A stretch of 15,284 bases of DNA from an uncultured Rikenellaceae bacterium (GCA_937906485.1 CALCYB010000086.1:1-15284), one strand, 5' to 3'; numbered from the stretch's first letter, positions 1 to 6,824 are shown. The notes: generated from the sequence alone by a model not told the origin. Numbers and translations: made by a program.

Positions 1-511
1 CCGGCAGAAGTGTCCAGAAATCCCAGTTGTTGTCTGCACTACGCATGCCAGTACGAGGGTCTCGTTTGATGGCGTGGTTCAGATCCGGGAATTTCAGAGG
101 GTCCCTTAAGAAGAACACAGGTGTGTTGTTGCCGACAAGATCCCAGTTGCCGGTGTCTGTGTAGAACTTCATTGCAAATCCACGGATATCTCTTTCTGCA
201 TCTGCAGCGCCTCTTTCACCCGCTACAGTCGAAAATCTGACAAAGCATTCGGTTGTCTTTCCTATTTCAGCGAAAATCGAAGCGCGTGTCCACTTTGTTA
301 TGTCGTTGGTTACTGTAAACTTGCCGAATGCTCCCGCACCCTTCGCGTGCATTCTTCTTTCCGGTATGACCTCGCGGTCAAAATGTGCCAGTTTTTCGAT
401 GAACCAAGGATCTTGCATTGTGACCGGTCCGGGTCTTCCTGCTGTCTGAATGTTCTGATTGTCAGCGATAAGTCTGCCGTTCTCGGCAGTGAGCTTGTGA
501 TTGTTGTTCAT
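1..511 (-). CDS. katA: Heme catalase, N-terminal part (gene runs off the left edge)
   Basis: This is a monofunctional heme catalase, which breaks down hydrogen peroxide to water and oxygen in the cytoplasm. About 170 residues are visible, starting MNNNHKLTAENG. The distal-heme histidine is H55 in the motif RRMHAKGAGAFG, and the catalytic asparagine is N128 in GNWDLVGNNTPVFF. Their 73-residue spacing equals that of H75 and N148 in mammalian catalase. VRFSTVAGERG (91-101), another strongly conserved catalase block, is also present. The proximal heme-ligand tyrosine and the C-terminal half lie outside the window. The start codon at 511-509 is the only one that fits the family's N-terminus. The gene is divergent from the lipoprotein gene at 610, with about 100 bp between them. 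Peroxide control, as in Bacteroides, is plausible, but I see no convincing operator. Arg codons are mostly AGA, unlike genes to the right of 3.6 kb. Confidence 0.95.
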   Translation of the reverse strand, partial: MNNNHKLTAENGRLIADNQNIQTAGRPGPVTMQDPWFIEKLAHFDREVIPERRMHAKGAGAFGKFTVTNDITKWTRASIFAEIGKTTECFVRFSTVAGERGAADAERDIRGFAMKFYTDTGNWDLVGNNTPVFFLRDPLKFPDLNHAIKRDPRTGMRSADNNWDFWTLLP

Positions 512-579
512 ATAATGTTTTTTAGAGATGTCTTCTGCACACCCGCTGCGCTATCCAAAACGAATGCCAGAATTTTTGT

Positions 580-587
580 TAATTTTG
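580..587 (+). promoter_or_regulatory. Probable Bacteroidota -7 promoter element (TAATTTTG)
   Basis: TAATTTTG matches the Bacteroides -7 consensus TAnnTTTG exactly and lies 22 bp before the ATG at 610. Transcription would begin near 594. That leaves almost no leader for the alternative ATG at 598, which favours 610 as the start. I see no good TTTG-type -33 element at the expected 19-21 bp spacing, so the call rests on the -7 box and its position. Confidence 0.45.
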
Positions 588-609
588 TGGAGATCAAATG
601 TTGTTTAAT

Positions 610-1908
610 ATGAGAAAAGTATTGATATCAGCCCTCTTATCCTTTGCTGTATTGTCATGTACCGGACAATCCGGAACTGAACAACTACGCTTACCGATAA
701 TCAGATATAATCCGGTAACATACCTCTCGGCCGTAGAAGATGCCTTGTCAGATCCGGCATCAGGCAGGTATGCATTGGCTGATTCGGCACAGCTTGCTGA
801 TGTGGACGAGGAAATCATTGCATACTTGAGCGATCAGGATGCATTTATCATATCTTTTGCAGAAAATGACGCAAAGTGCGCTCCGAAATTCATCGGAATC
901 AAGGACAAGGAGAGGGGATATCTGAAATATCTGAATGTGGAGAAGGAACAGTACCGTTATTCATTGGATGCGGTCATAGGAGATATATATGGAAGTTTGG
1001 AAGAATATATTTCGACCTGGCCGGAAGATCAGAGGAAATTGTTTTATGATGATCCACAGGGACTGTATACATTCCCGATCGAGCTCTATGCGGTGAAGGT
1101 AATAGGGTATGGTAACAGCGTAAATCCAGACAATCCGGTCAGATTCAAGGCAGCTGTTTCATTCTTGCGTTCGTCAAGACCCGAATGGAACGATGACACC
1201 TGGGCAAATGACAGTGCTGAGATAGTAAAGCACTCGGAGTCAGTGACTGGCGCATTCCTGCACTTTGACACGGGAAAGGCGGAATTCGAAAACGATGATC
1301 CGAACCATTTCCCTGAATGGGTCAATGAACGACTCACATATCCAGATTCGGCATTGGAATGTGCTGCAACAGGGCGTGTTACCACTCAGTTTACAATCGA
1401 TATGTTCGGCAATATTGAGGATGTGAAGGTTCTCAGGGGCGTACATCCGGCGTTGGATTCAGTTGCTCTCAAGATAGTTGCTTCTTCATCCTCTAAATGG
1501 TCCCCTGCAGCTGACATTGTCGGCAATACGTGTTCTATCAAATATACTTTTCCTGTCATATTTACCCGTGAGATGATGTTCAAGGCATTCATTGTCAAGA
1601 TGTACAATGAAAACCTTTACGAGGATTACGGCTTCCTTATGAAGCATTGCTCGCCGGAACTGCTGAAGAAACTCCAGGATGCATATCCCTACGATTCGGA
1701 TGAGCCGGCATACGCAACCTGGCTGTTCCGAAGCGGTCAGCAGGATAGTAAGCCGGGATCGGATGAGAAGACTGTGATTGTGGATGTGAAAGCTGATGGC
1801 GACTGGTATGTCTATACAGCCTTGGATATGGGGTGGGAGTTCTCCAATCGGATCAGGCTGTCCTGCAAAAATGGCAAGATCATCATAGAGGATATTGACA
1901 AAGTTTAA
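610..1908 (+). CDS. Lipoprotein with TonB C-terminal domain and a C-terminal DUF3828-like domain
   Basis: This is a predicted lipoprotein of 432 residues. The signal peptide MRKVLISALLSFAVLSC gives a lipidated Cys17; an ATG at 598 would add four residues before it, so 610 is preferred. Residues of roughly 230-318 look like a TonB C-terminal domain: a PEW...YP start, GRVTTQFTIDMFGNIEDVKV in the middle, then a WSPA segment and a final beta strand. Residues of about 322-432 resemble the small NTF2/DUF3828-type domain that Bacteroidota often attach to such proteins (motifs ELLKKL, TWLFRSGQQD, and DGDWYVYTALDMG near the end). The N-terminal 200 residues are not recognised. A normal TonB has an inner-membrane helix and a Pro-rich periplasmic spacer; neither is present, so energy transduction is unlikely and the fold probably serves for binding. 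It lies about 90 bp upstream of the DUF6249-sigma cassette and may share its regulation. Confidence 0.75.
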   Translation: MRKVLISALLSFAVLSCTGQSGTEQLRLPIIRYNPVTYLSAVEDALSDPASGRYALADSAQLADVDEEIIAYLSDQDAFIISFAENDAKCAPKFIGIKDKERGYLKYLNVEKEQYRYSLDAVIGDIYGSLEEYISTWPEDQRKLFYDDPQGLYTFPIELYAVKVIGYGNSVNPDNPVRFKAAVSFLRSSRPEWNDDTWANDSAEIVKHSESVTGAFLHFDTGKAEFENDDPNHFPEWVNERLTYPDSALECAATGRVTTQFTIDMFGNIEDVKVLRGVHPALDSVALKIVASSSSKWSPAADIVGNTCSIKYTFPVIFTREMMFKAFIVKMYNENLYEDYGFLMKHCSPELLKKLQDAYPYDSDEPAYATWLFRSGQQDSKPGSDEKTVIVDVKADGDWYVYTALDMGWEFSNRIRLSCKNGKIIIEDIDKV

Positions 1909-1952
1909 ATTTTTCCAACCTTTTGTGGCGTTGTTCCGTCTAACTGATGAAA

Positions 1953-1966
1953 CCGCTCGAAAGCGG
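1953..1966 (+). repeat. Small perfect hairpin in the leader of the DUF6249 gene
   Basis: CCGCT-CGAA-AGCGG forms a 5-bp GC-rich stem with a CGAA loop, in the 92-bp gap between the TonB-domain lipoprotein and the DUF6249 gene. It is not followed by a T run, so it is unlikely to be an intrinsic terminator. It could be a leader structure or an RNA-processing site, or it may be meaningless. It is flanked by CTGATGA and GAAA, discussed under the rejected hammerhead idea. Confidence 0.35.
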
Positions 1967-2000
1967 GGAAATCAAGTTAAACATAAATATTGTTACAGTT

Positions 2001-2441
2001 ATGGATTTTGACATTTTAATTCCACTCGGTATCTGCGTAGTGTTGCCGGTGATGATTGTATGGCTTGTTACAAGGGCGCGCCAGAATGAAACAAACAAGA
2101 AGACAGAGATCATGCTCAAGGCTATTGAGGCGGGAGCTGCAATCGATGCAAACTTCTTTAAGGAGCAGCAAACGACGAAAACAATCAAAGAACGTCTTCT
2201 CAAGCGTCTGGCAGGTGGATGCATTTTCACTTTGATGGGTGTTGTCTTCACTATCATAGGTTTTGTAAATAGAAGCACGACTCCAGAATTGCCTATGTCG
2301 ACAGATTCTTTCACCGTTCCATGCGTATTCGGAGGTATCTTCTTCGCGATAGGTATAGGTCTGCTGATAGTATTTCTGGTCGGCAAGAAGATGCTGGCAA
2401 AGGAAATGGACGCTGAGGCAAAAGAAATGGAGCAAAAGTAA
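2001..2441 (+). CDS. DUF6249-type small inner-membrane protein
   Basis: This is a 146-residue membrane protein with three predicted helices, at roughly residues 5-23, 70-90 and 105-130, counted from the ATG at 2001. Between helices 1 and 2 lies a charged cytoplasmic-type segment (residues 25-69, KKTEIMLKAIEAGAAID), the hallmark of the DUF6249 family in Bacteroidota. The biochemical function is unknown. The reading frame is open back to an ATG at 1947, but that would add 18 polar residues lying over the leader hairpin. Starting at 2001 puts the first helix right at the N-terminus, as in relatives. It ends 6 bp before the ECF sigma gene. A DUF6249 gene next to a sigma-70 gene is a recurrent arrangement in Bacteroidales, so it probably acts in the same regulatory circuit. 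Confidence 0.75.
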   Translation: MDFDILIPLGICVVLPVMIVWLVTRARQNETNKKTEIMLKAIEAGAAIDANFFKEQQTTKTIKERLLKRLAGGCIFTLMGVVFTIIGFVNRSTTPELPMSTDSFTVPCVFGGIFFAIGIGLLIVFLVGKKMLAKEMDAEAKEMEQK

Positions 2442-2447
2442 CGTCGG

Positions 2448-2930
2448 ATGACATCTGAGCGTTTCATAGACCTTGTCAGAACTGAGCAGGAATCACTAAG
2501 GCGATTTCTGCTTGCGCTGTGTGGCGGTGATGACTCCTTGGCCGATGATATCGCTCAGGATGCCTTGGTTCGTGCGTATGTCGCTTCCGGCTCATTCATG
2601 GGACTTTCTAAGTTCAGCACATGGCTCTTCCGGATCGCATATAATTGTTATGTAGATTACCACCGGAAATCAAGGTTGGATACGGTGTCCTCCGACTCGC
2701 AGCAGGCCTTGTCAATTCCGGCAACAGAAGAAACAGATTCCCGATTCAAATATCAAAGACTCTATCAGGCTTTGGAATCTTTGCCGGAAAAGGAAAAAGC
2801 TTCAATCGTTCTTCATTATTTTGAGGACCGTAGCATAAAGGAAATATCCTCAATACTTCAGATTCCGCAAGGTACAGTGAAATACTATCTGTCCATAGGA
2901 CGCAACCATCTTAAATCCATACTGCAATGA
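2448..2930 (+). CDS. ECF-type RNA polymerase sigma factor (sigma-70 family)
   Basis: A 160-residue extracytoplasmic-function sigma factor that directs RNA polymerase to a specific promoter set. Region 2 covers about residues 17-76. It includes the DDIAQDALVRAY core-binding segment and the FSTWLFRIAYNCYVDYHRK segment that contacts -10 DNA. Region 4 covers about residues 105-158 and contains the helix-turn-helix SIKEISSILQIPQGTVKYYL, preceded by LPEKEKASIVLHYFE. There is no region 1.1 or 3, and the length is normal for the family. It lies 6 bp after the DUF6249 gene and overlaps the next gene by ATGA, so all three are almost certainly co-transcribed and translationally coupled. Control by the downstream membrane protein is the likely regulatory mode. 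Confidence 0.93.
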   Translation: MTSERFIDLVRTEQESLRRFLLALCGGDDSLADDIAQDALVRAYVASGSFMGLSKFSTWLFRIAYNCYVDYHRKSRLDTVSSDSQQALSIPATEETDSRFKYQRLYQALESLPEKEKASIVLHYFEDRSIKEISSILQIPQGTVKYYLSIGRNHLKSILQ

Positions 2931-3301
2931 AGCATACAGACATAGAATCACTCCTCAGAGACAGCAGACCCCAGCTGCAGGACAACCCCACATTCCTGCT
3001 GGAGGTCCAGCAGAAGATGCGTGCTGTAGAAGGAATCAAGAATGAAGTCGACCGGCAGAGAAGATACGGAAGGTGCGCCCTGATTCTGACCCTCTTCTTC
3101 GGTCTCATTCTTGGCGCAGTTGCCATCTCCCTTGTCTATTTATACCCTATCGACACCACCGCAAGCAGCAACAGCATCCTTTACGCTATCCGACTCTTTC
3201 TTGACTCCTACAAACACTACCTGCTGCTTCCGATTGCCGGATGTGCCATTGCCTTGGGAATCATCATGGGACGTCAGAAAGACCCACTTATGAATTTATA
3301 A
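2927..3301 (+). CDS. Small two-helix membrane protein, probable anti-sigma factor
   Basis: This 124-residue protein starts in an ATGA overlap with the ECF sigma gene. Residues 1-47 are hydrophilic and would be cytoplasmic. Helix 1 covers roughly 49-74 and helix 2 roughly 95-115; a short loop between them faces the periplasm. Gene order, translational coupling and topology suggest an anti-sigma factor that holds the upstream sigma factor at the membrane. There is no zinc-binding HxxxCxxC motif and no FecR-like periplasmic domain, so it does not belong to the classical ZAS or FecR groups. The function is inferred from context only. The C-terminus ends shortly after helix 2. Confidence 0.65.
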   Translation: MKHTDIESLLRDSRPQLQDNPTFLLEVQQKMRAVEGIKNEVDRQRRYGRCALILTLFFGLILGAVAISLVYLYPIDTTASSNSILYAIRLFLDSYKHYLLLPIAGCAIALGIIMGRQKDPLMNL

Positions 3302-3438
3302 ATAAGACGTCGTTTCGAGTCGCATTTCGGGCGTGGCGAGGAACTTTCGCAGCGCCGGCTTCTTCGCTGAATACCTTTTGCCTTAGGGGTAGCCAAATCT
3401 CATAGTTGCGTGACTACAGAGCAAAGTATAGCACTCTC

Positions 3439-3450
3439 ATATAGCTATAT
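3439..3450. repeat. 12-bp perfect palindrome ATATAGCTATAT
   Basis: A self-complementary 12-mer, about 90 bp upstream of the -7 box of the protease gene. It is flanked by near-repeats GCACTCTC and TCGCTCTA. It could be an operator for a dimeric regulator of the downstream gene, or chance in AT-rich DNA. Confidence 0.3.
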
Positions 3451-3537
3451 CGCTCTAATGGTGGCTTGATTACCTTTCATTCCCTTGCACTTATCATTAT
3501 TTCCCCTCATTTGTTAGATTTTTCCAGAGATATACAT

Positions 3538-3545
3538 TATATTTG
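3538..3545 (+). promoter_or_regulatory. Probable Bacteroidota -7 promoter element of the protease gene (TATATTTG)
   Basis: TATATTTG matches TAnnTTTG exactly and lies 55 bp before the ATG at 3601. The leader after it is extremely AT-rich and probably unstructured, typical of well-translated Bacteroidota messages that lack a Shine-Dalgarno sequence. A TTTG at 3510-3513 is the closest -33 candidate, but its 24-bp spacing is longer than usual. Confidence 0.5.
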
Positions 3546-3600
3546 CTAAAATTTAGAAGATATAAATAAAAATATTAAATAATTTTACAACAATCAAACA

Positions 3601-5244
3601 ATGAAAAAACTACTAATTTTAACGATTTCTATCATAAGCGTAATCGCTTGCAATAAGGGTGAGACACCGCAACCCATTCAAAGTCTTACCCTTTCTGCAG
3701 ACAAAAATGAAATTTTGGCAGATGGAGAGCAAATTGTAACTTTTACCATTAAGGATGATAAAGAAGCTGTAGTAGAAGATGCTATTATCTACTATGCCAA
3801 TACGAATGAACCTTTAAGTGGAAAAACATTCAGTACAGAAATCAGCGGAGATTACCAATTCTACGCCCAGAAAGGGGATATCAAATCAAACATTGTCAGC
3901 ATCACTGCGAATGTAGCGGAAAGTCCCGACCAAACCGTTATCCTCAAAGTAGATCCCGCAACCATCGTTGCCGATGGTGTGCAGACAGCCACTTTCAGTG
4001 TAACCTGCAATGGAGAAGCTGTTGCAGCAGTCATCTACAACGCCGCAGATGACCGTGCCTTGGAGGGTACGACCTTTACCACTTCCCAAGCAGGAACATA
4101 CACCTTCTACGCAAAATACAACGATATCGTCTCGAATGAGGTGGAAATTACCGCGACTGAAGAGGTAATCGAGGAGAAACCCATTGAAATCGCTGCCTCA
4201 GCCACAACACTCAAAGCGAACGGAGTAGACTATATCACTTTTACAGTCACTGAAGAAAACACAGATGTTACAGAATTATCAACCATCTACATCAATGGCA
4301 GCCTACTCAATGGCAATAAATTTTTAACCGCTACCCCTGGTGAATACCTGGTATACGCGACCAAAGGTGAGGTCAAATCCAATGAACTCACCATCACGGC
4401 TGAGCAAGTCACCGAAACAGGCACAACGATTGTTTTTGCTGAAGGGGTTACCCTCACATCAGGATGGTACGACGTAAACAAGGTGGGGATGGGAGATAAT
4501 GGCGACATCAACATGTGTTGGGCAGCCACCTCTTCCAATATGATTCAATGGTTCCAGGACAGGTATGTTGCAGCCGGCAATACCCTTCCCGAGAATGCAG
4601 TTTCGGGGCCCGGCAAAGACGGCACCTACGAATTGGCCTTGATGGATATGTACCACGATGAATGGGACAACTCCCGTGGAGGACACATGGAGCAGGCGAT
4701 TCCCTGGTATTTTGAAGGTGTATTGAATGGAGGAGAATACGCATCTGAAGGTTCACAAGCGGTTCCTCTGACAGACGGTGGATACTGGAGCGATATCTGG
4801 AGCGATGTCAAGTCCCAAATGTATTGCGGATATGAAAGCAATGTAGGTTATACGGTTTGTTATAACAACTACACGATTTGGGGCAATGGTACAGATTATC
4901 AAGGTACAGAACGTTTGAAGATATTCTCAGATCTGGTTGTTAAGGCTTTCGAACACGGCATGGCGGGTCTTGTTATCAGTCTTTCTTCCAACCTCTACTC
5001 ATCGCACCACGCAACTACCCTTTGGGGGTATGAAATCGACAATGCCACAGGTCTTGTTACACGCGTTTGGATTACCGACTCTGATGATTTGACAACGGAA
5101 CCCAAAGACCAACTCCTCAACGAATACTATGTTTCTATCGGAGAAGGCAAGTCCAACATCAAACTCACAGGTGATACTCGCTATGGAGCATGTTGGGTAG
5201 TTTCAATACACCCCTTATCGGGATATGGCTCATCAAATAAGTAA
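3601..5244 (+). CDS. IdeS/Mac-type (peptidase C66) cysteine protease lipoprotein with three Ig-like repeats
   Basis: A 547-residue lipoprotein with signal peptide MKKLLILTISIISVIAC (lipidated Cys17). Three Ig-like repeats follow (about residues 29-103, 113-185 and 195-267). The rest is a papain-fold domain resembling streptococcal IdeS/Mac, the enzyme that cuts IgG in the lower hinge. The match covers every catalytic position: GWYDVNK gives K294 (IdeS K84), MCWAATSSNMIQWF gives C306 (C94), HHATTLWGYEID gives H470 (H262), and ITDSDD gives D493 and D495 (D284, D286). The repeats likely form a stalk holding the protease off the outer membrane. No clear acidic lipoprotein-export signal follows Cys17. 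The gene is monocistronic, with its own promoter, and is convergent with the next gene at a 7-bp gap. Its substrate is unknown: immunoglobulin is a reasonable guess from the family, but exosite residues cannot be judged from sequence alone. Confidence 0.85.
   Translation: MKKLLILTISIISVIACNKGETPQPIQSLTLSADKNEILADGEQIVTFTIKDDKEAVVEDAIIYYANTNEPLSGKTFSTEISGDYQFYAQKGDIKSNIVSITANVAESPDQTVILKVDPATIVADGVQTATFSVTCNGEAVAAVIYNAADDRALEGTTFTTSQAGTYTFYAKYNDIVSNEVEITATEEVIEEKPIEIAASATTLKANGVDYITFTVTEENTDVTELSTIYINGSLLNGNKFLTATPGEYLVYATKGEVKSNELTITAEQVTETGTTIVFAEGVTLTSGWYDVNKVGMGDNGDINMCWAATSSNMIQWFQDRYVAAGNTLPENAVSGPGKDGTYELALMDMYHDEWDNSRGGHMEQAIPWYFEGVLNGGEYASEGSQAVPLTDGGYWSDIWSDVKSQMYCGYESNVGYTVCYNNYTIWGNGTDYQGTERLKIFSDLVVKAFEHGMAGLVISLSSNLYSSHHATTLWGYEIDNATGLVTRVWITDSDDLTTEPKDQLLNEYYVSIGEGKSNIKLTGDTRYGACWVVSIHPLSGYGSSNK
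3685..4401 (+). repeat. Three tandem Ig-like repeat units inside the C66 protease gene
   Basis: Three protein repeats of about 73-75 residues share one pattern: a start with xAD/NG, then T/V-TF, later L-x-G-x-x-F, a turn G-x-Y-x-x-YA, and an end SN-x-x-x-ITA. Unit 1 (residues 29-103) ends SNIVSITA, unit 2 (113-185) ends SNEVEITA and unit 3 (195-267) ends SNELTITA. They are diverged at the DNA level, so this is an old duplication. Similar domains serve as spacers in many Bacteroidota surface lipoproteins. Confidence 0.8.
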
Positions 5245-5251
5245 CTGGCAT

Positions 5252-5578
5252 TCATAACTGATCCAGACTTTTCAAGTACATCACCTCTCTGATCAAATGC
5301 CGGATGGCTTCAACGGGATGGTAAAGCATCATCCTCGGGCCGGCCCATCGCATGACCTGCCTCATCTTTTCCCGCATCTGGGGCTTGTAGCAATGGATCG
5401 GGCATTTTTTACAGGTGGGTTTGTTATCGGCAAATCGGCAATGATCCAACCTCATCCGGGCATAGCCCAGCAACTCGGTGCAATCGGCACAAAGGCCGGA
5501 ACTTTGGTGACAATGACGGCAATAGAGTCGGATCATCAACTCTACGGTCTTTTTTTCCTGGCTGATCCTGTTTTCCAT
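5252..5578 (-). CDS. Nitrous oxide-stimulated promoter family protein (Cys-rich, PF11756-like)
   Basis: This small 108-residue protein belongs to the family named after a nitrous oxide-responsive promoter; its actual biochemical role is not established. The family pattern is clear: KKTVELMIRLYCRHCH, then LCADC, then PTCKKCPIHCYKPQMREKMR, then a conserved GPRMMLYHPVEAIRHL near the end. Eight cysteines (C20, C23, C30, C33, C47, C56, C59, C63) in CxxC and CxxCxxxC spacing suggest metal binding, either zinc or an Fe-S cluster. I use the ATG at 5578 (MENRISQEKK), 10 bp after the MFS stop. The frame is open further upstream, but that extension would overlap the MFS gene and is not family-like. It is the last gene of the GH9-MFS operon and is convergent with the protease gene. 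Confidence 0.85.
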   Translation of the reverse strand: MENRISQEKKTVELMIRLYCRHCHQSSGLCADCTELLGYARMRLDHCRFADNKPTCKKCPIHCYKPQMREKMRQVMRWAGPRMMLYHPVEAIRHLIREVMYLKSLDQL

Positions 5579-5588
5579 ATCAGTGTAA

Positions 5589-6824
5589 CTAACGGAGCCT
5601 ATGTTGGTTAAAGTGTGGAGTAACCACCTTCCAGAAGAAAACGAGGGCAATCAGCACAAGACCTGCTCCCATCATGTAGCAATACGCATAATCAAAGCCG
5701 GAAAGATACCCGCCCAGCAGCATGCCGATCCCGATTCCCACATCCCATCCGGTCAGATAGGTCGCATTGGCTGTAGCACGCCGATTGTTGGGGGCCAGGT
5801 TGATAAAGAGCGTGTTGTAGGCCGGAAACATGGTACCGTACCCGTAGCCGAACAGAAAAGCGGTCGCAAAGTAGGTGATGTAACCTGCCGTGAGGTTGAT
5901 GCCCGTAATCGTGGACAATACCGACTCACCCAGTCCTCCGACAAAGGCAATGGCAATACCGGTCAGGATGGTCTCGGTGATGAAACCGCGATCCACGCGC
6001 TTGCCCGAGTGAAGTCGGGAGGCAATCAGACCAGCCGCCATCACGGTAAAGAACAATCCGGCGTTGTGTGTAATTCCTGATTCGGCGGCATAGATGGCCA
6101 TGTAACTGGTCGTCATGCCATAAGGAATGGCCAACAGCAGAAAAGCGATGCATGCACGTATCCCTTCTTTGAGGAAAAAGCGGTCCGTTGACAAACGGAA
6201 CTCTTTGATGGGCTGCAGCTCTCGTCGGGGCACGCGCACAGCGATTCCCAAAGTCAGGCCGATGATCCCGGTCACCAACGAGGTCAGGAACAGCAAGGTA
6301 TAGTTTTGCGACGAAATGACGAACAACCCAGCCATCGGGCCGAAAGCCATCGCCAGGTTGTTGGTCACGCCATAATACCCCAATCCTTCTCCACGTCGGG
6401 ATGAGGGCATGATATCAATGACCAGCGTGTTCCCGGCAGTGGTCAGCATCCCGAAACTGAAACCGTGAAAGACCCGAAGCAGGATGAACAGTGCCAAGGT
6501 ATGGGTAATGAAGAAATAGCCGGTAAACGAGGCAACAAAAATGGCATAGGCAACGATGTACACCGCTTTACGCGGCAAGGTATCCGCCACAAAACCCGCC
6601 ATCGGGCGAATGCTGAGCACCGCCACCACATAACACGACAACACCACACCCACCAGCGCAGGTGCGATGTTGAAGGTATCTTTAAGGTACAGCGGCAGTG
6701 TAGGAACCAGAATGTAGAACGAAAAGGACATCAAAAAGGCCGAAAGGCACATGAAGATGTAATCCCGTGTAAACAGCCGGTCTTTGGTCACCGGTCCGGC
6801 ATTGGCTGCAGCGTCCATGATCAT
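5589..6824 (-). CDS. Major facilitator superfamily transporter, 12 TM
   Basis: A 411-residue inner-membrane secondary transporter of the MFS, with twelve predicted helices in two six-helix halves. The loop between helices 2 and 3 carries a motif-A-like GFVADTLPRKAVY. The segment SSRRGEGLGYYGVTNNLAMA after helix 4 is typical of the AraJ/YfcJ/CntE-like drug:H+ or metabolite antiporter groups. The substrate cannot be told from sequence. The ATG at 6824 overlaps the TAA stop of the GH9 gene (TAATG), which indicates translational coupling; an ATG at 6818 is an alternative. The frame is open further upstream, but that extension lies inside the GH9 gene and has no transporter character. Pairing with a glucanase makes export or import of cello-oligosaccharides or glucose plausible but unproven. 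Arg codons are almost all CGN. Confidence 0.9.
   Translation of the reverse strand: MIMDAAANAGPVTKDRLFTRDYIFMCLSAFLMSFSFYILVPTLPLYLKDTFNIAPALVGVVLSCYVVAVLSIRPMAGFVADTLPRKAVYIVAYAIFVASFTGYFFITHTLALFILLRVFHGFSFGMLTTAGNTLVIDIMPSSRRGEGLGYYGVTNNLAMAFGPMAGLFVISSQNYTLLFLTSLVTGIIGLTLGIAVRVPRRELQPIKEFRLSTDRFFLKEGIRACIAFLLLAIPYGMTTSYMAIYAAESGITHNAGLFFTVMAAGLIASRLHSGKRVDRGFITETILTGIAIAFVGGLGESVLSTITGINLTAGYITYFATAFLFGYGYGTMFPAYNTLFINLAPNNRRATANATYLTGWDVGIGIGMLLGGYLSGFDYAYCYMMGAGLVLIALVFFWKVVTPHFNQHRLR

Larger units (their letters stand above)
3302..3600. other. Gene-free spacer between the sigma operon and the protease gene
   Basis: I find no credible gene, tRNA or known RNA in these 299 bases. The first 80 bases are GC-rich, with loose GCG/CGC inverted repeats (around 3338-3372) but no T-tract terminator. 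The middle contains a 12-bp palindrome, and the last 100 bases become very AT-rich and hold the promoter of the next gene. Arginine codon use changes across this spacer: AGA/AGG-rich to the left, CGN-rich to the right. It may therefore mark the edge of a transferred segment or an assembly join. Confidence 0.6.

Noticed and set aside
347..613. An 88-residue plus-strand open frame over the catalase start and the intergenic region.
   Set aside because: It overlaps the catalase coding region in antisense and shows no protein-like pattern.
1944..1971. Hammerhead-ribozyme-like core: CTGATGA, a 5-bp hairpin (CCGCT-CGAA-AGCGG), then GAAA.
   Set aside because: The core words and stem II are in the right order, but the first stem II position would be an A/G mismatch with an unequal bulge. 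I found no matching strands for stems I and III either upstream or downstream; the best stem III partner (GGATT at 2003-2007) pairs over only three bases. A covariance search with the hammerhead models would settle it.
3311..3325. TTTCGAGTC resembles a tRNA T-loop.
   Set aside because: No five-base T-stem, anticodon arm or acceptor stem can be folded around it on either strand.
3338..3372. GC-rich inverted repeats after the anti-sigma gene, considered as a terminator.
   Set aside because: The arms pair only imperfectly and no T run follows on either strand.
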